The notes under the pieces: generated by a model
The model's database searches: none
The model's input: the letters and a program-made list of their open reading frames with translations, nothing else
What the model was told of the DNA's origin: nothing
Program-made: the position numbers and the translations under genes
Shown here: piece after piece, positions 62,510-64,000 of the stretch
How positions within the stretch are numbered: position 1 is the first letter of the stretch
Layout: each line of letters starts with the position of its first letter
NCBI RefSeq assembly: GCF_008704995.1
Contig: NZ_CP023747.1
Location: 5,177,501 to 5,241,500, forward strand
Reading direction: 5' to 3'
DNA length: 64,000 nucleotides
Origin: Streptomyces nodosus
Lineage (GTDB): Bacteria > Actinomycetota > Actinomycetes > Streptomycetales > Streptomycetaceae

Positions 62510-63508
62510 TCAGTACCACGACCCCCGCGCCGCCGGCAGTTCCGCCAGCTCCGCCAGGTCCCGGGAGGTCAGCCGGAGCGCGGCCGCACCCGCGTTCTCC
62601 ATGACCCAGCGCGCCCGCTTGGTGCCCGGCACCGGCACCACCTGAGGGCCCTGCGCCAGCACCCAGGCCAGGGCCACCTGGGCGGGGGTGACGCCCTCGC
62701 CGTGCCGGCCGGCCACTCTCCGCAGACCGGCCACGATCGGCTGGTTCGCCGCCATCATCTCGGCCGTGAAACGGGGGTGCCGGGCACGCAGATCGTCGGG
62801 TTCGAAACCCTCGCCCGGCCTCAGCGTGCCGGTCAGGAAGCCGTTGCCGAGCGGCATCGCGGCCAGCAGGCCGACCCCGTGCGCGGCGCACCACGGCAGC
62901 AGCGCGTGCAGCGCCTCCGCCGACCACAGCGAGAGCTCGGCCTCCACGGTGCTCACCGGGAACACCTGCTGCACCCGCTCCAGTTGCCGCAGGGTGCCGT
63001 CGTACAGCCTCGCCCCGGTCCGCCGTCCGCCGCGTACGCCCACCGCGCACAGCCCCAGCGCCCGTACCTTGCCCGCCCGCACCAGCTCCGCCATGGCGCC
63101 CCAGGTCTCCTCGACCGGAATCTCGGGGTCCGCCCGATGCAGCTGGTACAGGTCGATGACGTCGGTCTGCAACCGCCGCAGCGAGGCGTCGCAGGCGCGT
63201 CTCACATAGCCGGGGCGGCCGTTGGCCACGATGTGCTGATCGCCCACCAGCAGCCCCACCTTGGTGGACACGAAGGCCTCGGCACGGCGCTCCTTCAACG
63301 CCCGGCCCACCAGCAGCTCATTGGTGAACGGCCCGTACATGTCGGCCGTGTCGAGCAGGGTCACCCCCCGGTCGAGCGCCCGGTGCACCGTCCGCACCGA
63401 CTCGTCGCCGCGCTGCCGCGAACCGGAGTACGCCCAGTTCATCGGCATGCATCCGAGTCCGACCGCGCCCACTTCGAGCGCTGCCGTGCCGATCGTCCTG
63501 CGCTCCAC
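62510..63508 (-). CDS. Aldo/keto reductase
   Basis: 332-aa NADPH-dependent oxidoreductase with a TIM barrel. Catalytic tetrad: Asp in LLDTADMYGPFTNE, Tyr in the same segment, Lys in FVSTKVGLL, His in LYQLHRADPEIP. It belongs to the YakC/AKR13-like group. ELVRAGKVRALGLCAVG lies on the next barrel strand; PVPGTKRARWVMENAGA binds the cofactor phosphate. GTG 63508 has GGGAGGG upstream. Divergent from the 2-hydroxyacid dehydrogenase gene, with a possible shared operator in the 75-bp gap. Confidence 0.93.
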   Translation of the reverse strand: MERRTIGTAALEVGAVGLGCMPMNWAYSGSRQRGDESVRTVHRALDRGVTLLDTADMYGPFTNELLVGRALKERRAEAFVSTKVGLLVGDQHIVANGRPGYVRRACDASLRRLQTDVIDLYQLHRADPEIPVEETWGAMAELVRAGKVRALGLCAVGVRGGRRTGARLYDGTLRQLERVQQVFPVSTVEAELSLWSAEALHALLPWCAAHGVGLLAAMPLGNGFLTGTLRPGEGFEPDDLRARHPRFTAEMMAANQPIVAGLRRVAGRHGEGVTPAQVALAWVLAQGPQVVPVPGTKRARWVMENAGAAALRLTSRDLAELAELPAARGSWY

Positions 63509-63548
63509 CTGGCCGTGCCCTCCCTTTCGTGGCACCCCAAACTAACCA

Positions 63549-63576
63549 ATGCGACAACCGTTTTTTCGCATAGCCT
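63549..63576 (+). promoter_or_regulatory. Candidate operator and -10 box in the divergent gap
   Basis: ATGCGA (63549-63554) and TCGCAT (63566-63571) form an inverted repeat with 11 nt between, including a T6 run. It runs into TAGCCT (63571-63576), a -10-like box ending 7 nt before ATG 63584. Confidence 0.45.
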
Positions 63577-63583
63577 CCGGACC

Positions 63584-64000
63584 ATGACTGTCGACGTTTG
63601 GCTTCCGTTCCGCAGCGAGGAGATCGAGGGTCTGCCCGAGGGCCTGACCTACCGCTACTGGGACGGTGATCAGGAGTTTCCCGGGGACCCGGCCGACTGC
63701 GCGTTCTACGCCGTGCCGTATATGAAGGGCGCCGAGGTCGCGGTGCGCCCCATGGCCGCGATGACGTCCGTCCGGGTGGTGCAGACGCTCTCGGCCGGCA
63801 TCGACCATGTCGAGCCGGGCCTGGCGCTGCTGCCCGAGGGAGTGCGGTTGTGCAATGCGCGCGGGGTGCACGACGCCAGTACCGCCGAACTGGCGCTCGC
63901 CCTGATCCTGGCCTCGCTGCGCGGCATCCCCGACTTCGTCCGGGGGCAGGACCGCGAGCAGTGGCGCTCCGGGTTCCGCCCGGCGCTCGCCGACAAATCC
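63584..64000 (+). CDS. D-isomer-specific 2-hydroxyacid dehydrogenase (5' part only)
   Basis: First 139 residues; the gene runs off the right edge. Matches the substrate-binding domain of the D-2-hydroxyacid dehydrogenase family: MTSVRVVQTLSAGIDHVE and VRLCNARGVHDASTAELALA, where the STAELAL segment is the usual entry to the NAD domain. The NAD loop is not in the window. Reduces 2-keto acids with NADH or NADPH. No ribosome site; TANNNT 7 nt before ATG suggests a leaderless mRNA. Confidence 0.88.
   Translation, partial: MTVDVWLPFRSEEIEGLPEGLTYRYWDGDQEFPGDPADCAFYAVPYMKGAEVAVRPMAAMTSVRVVQTLSAGIDHVEPGLALLPEGVRLCNARGVHDASTAELALALILASLRGIPDFVRGQDREQWRSGFRPALADKS

Overview
The window reads as a chromosomal core segment of a Streptomyces. 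It has very high G+C, frequent GTG starts, Streptomyces-type lipoproteins and regulators, and a gene order that, from memory, follows the S. coelicolor SCO545x to SCO551x region closely. I saw no integrase, insertion sequence, CRISPR array, tRNA/rRNA gene or biosynthetic gene cluster. Most genes are ordinary housekeeping or envelope functions. The more interesting material lies in intergenic DNA and in a few conserved but poorly characterised gene pairs.

Layout, 1-16.6 kb: a truncated ABC exporter, glycogen debranching enzyme GlgX, two tandem L,D-transpeptidase lipoproteins, an enoyl-CoA hydratase, and a SpoIIAB-like ATPase with a structured upstream region. An exported-protein block follows: a divergent polysaccharide deacetylase, a YVTN beta-propeller lipoprotein and a ScARP/pierisin-type ADP-ribosyltransferase. 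Then come a GNAT/MerR divergent pair, a GH25 muramidase with a duplicated 3' end, a PI-PLC-like secreted enzyme, and an SPFH-GYF plus zinc-ribbon membrane pair resembling Bacillus YdjI/YdjG.

16.6-24.1 kb: a glycine/serine block. A tandem glycine riboswitch precedes gcvT-gcvH-glyA-sdaA on the minus strand, so glycine can be converted to serine and on to pyruvate. On the other strand are a P-loop protein and two SseB-family proteins. 24.7-31.1 kb: a five-gene oligopeptide ABC importer with the gene order of bldK, closed by a strong terminator.

31.2-43.4 kb: a TRIC-type channel overlapping a convergent esterase, a thioesterase, a cysteine desulfurase and the tRNA thiolase MnmA (sulfur donor and user, separated by an antisense amidase), a flavohaemoglobin, a CGNR zinc-finger regulator divergent from a metallophosphoesterase, a hydrolase, a DUF427 protein, a LOG-family protein and an SDR. 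43.4-57 kb: two copies of a 68-bp repeat, a MetE-like protein and LigA, the c-di-GMP enzyme RmdB, gatC-gatA-(80 aa protein)-gatB, an MmpL transporter with a GNAT enzyme, and an acidic membrane protein. 57-64 kb: small conserved proteins, a large LuxR-family ATPase regulator, a PQQ-type sugar dehydrogenase lipoprotein, an aldo/keto reductase and a truncated 2-hydroxyacid dehydrogenase.

Two themes recur. Many first genes have a TANNNT -10 box only 6-9 nt before the start codon, suggesting leaderless mRNAs. Perfect long inverted repeats mark most operon ends. Family assignments come from motifs read in the translated sequence; no database search was possible.
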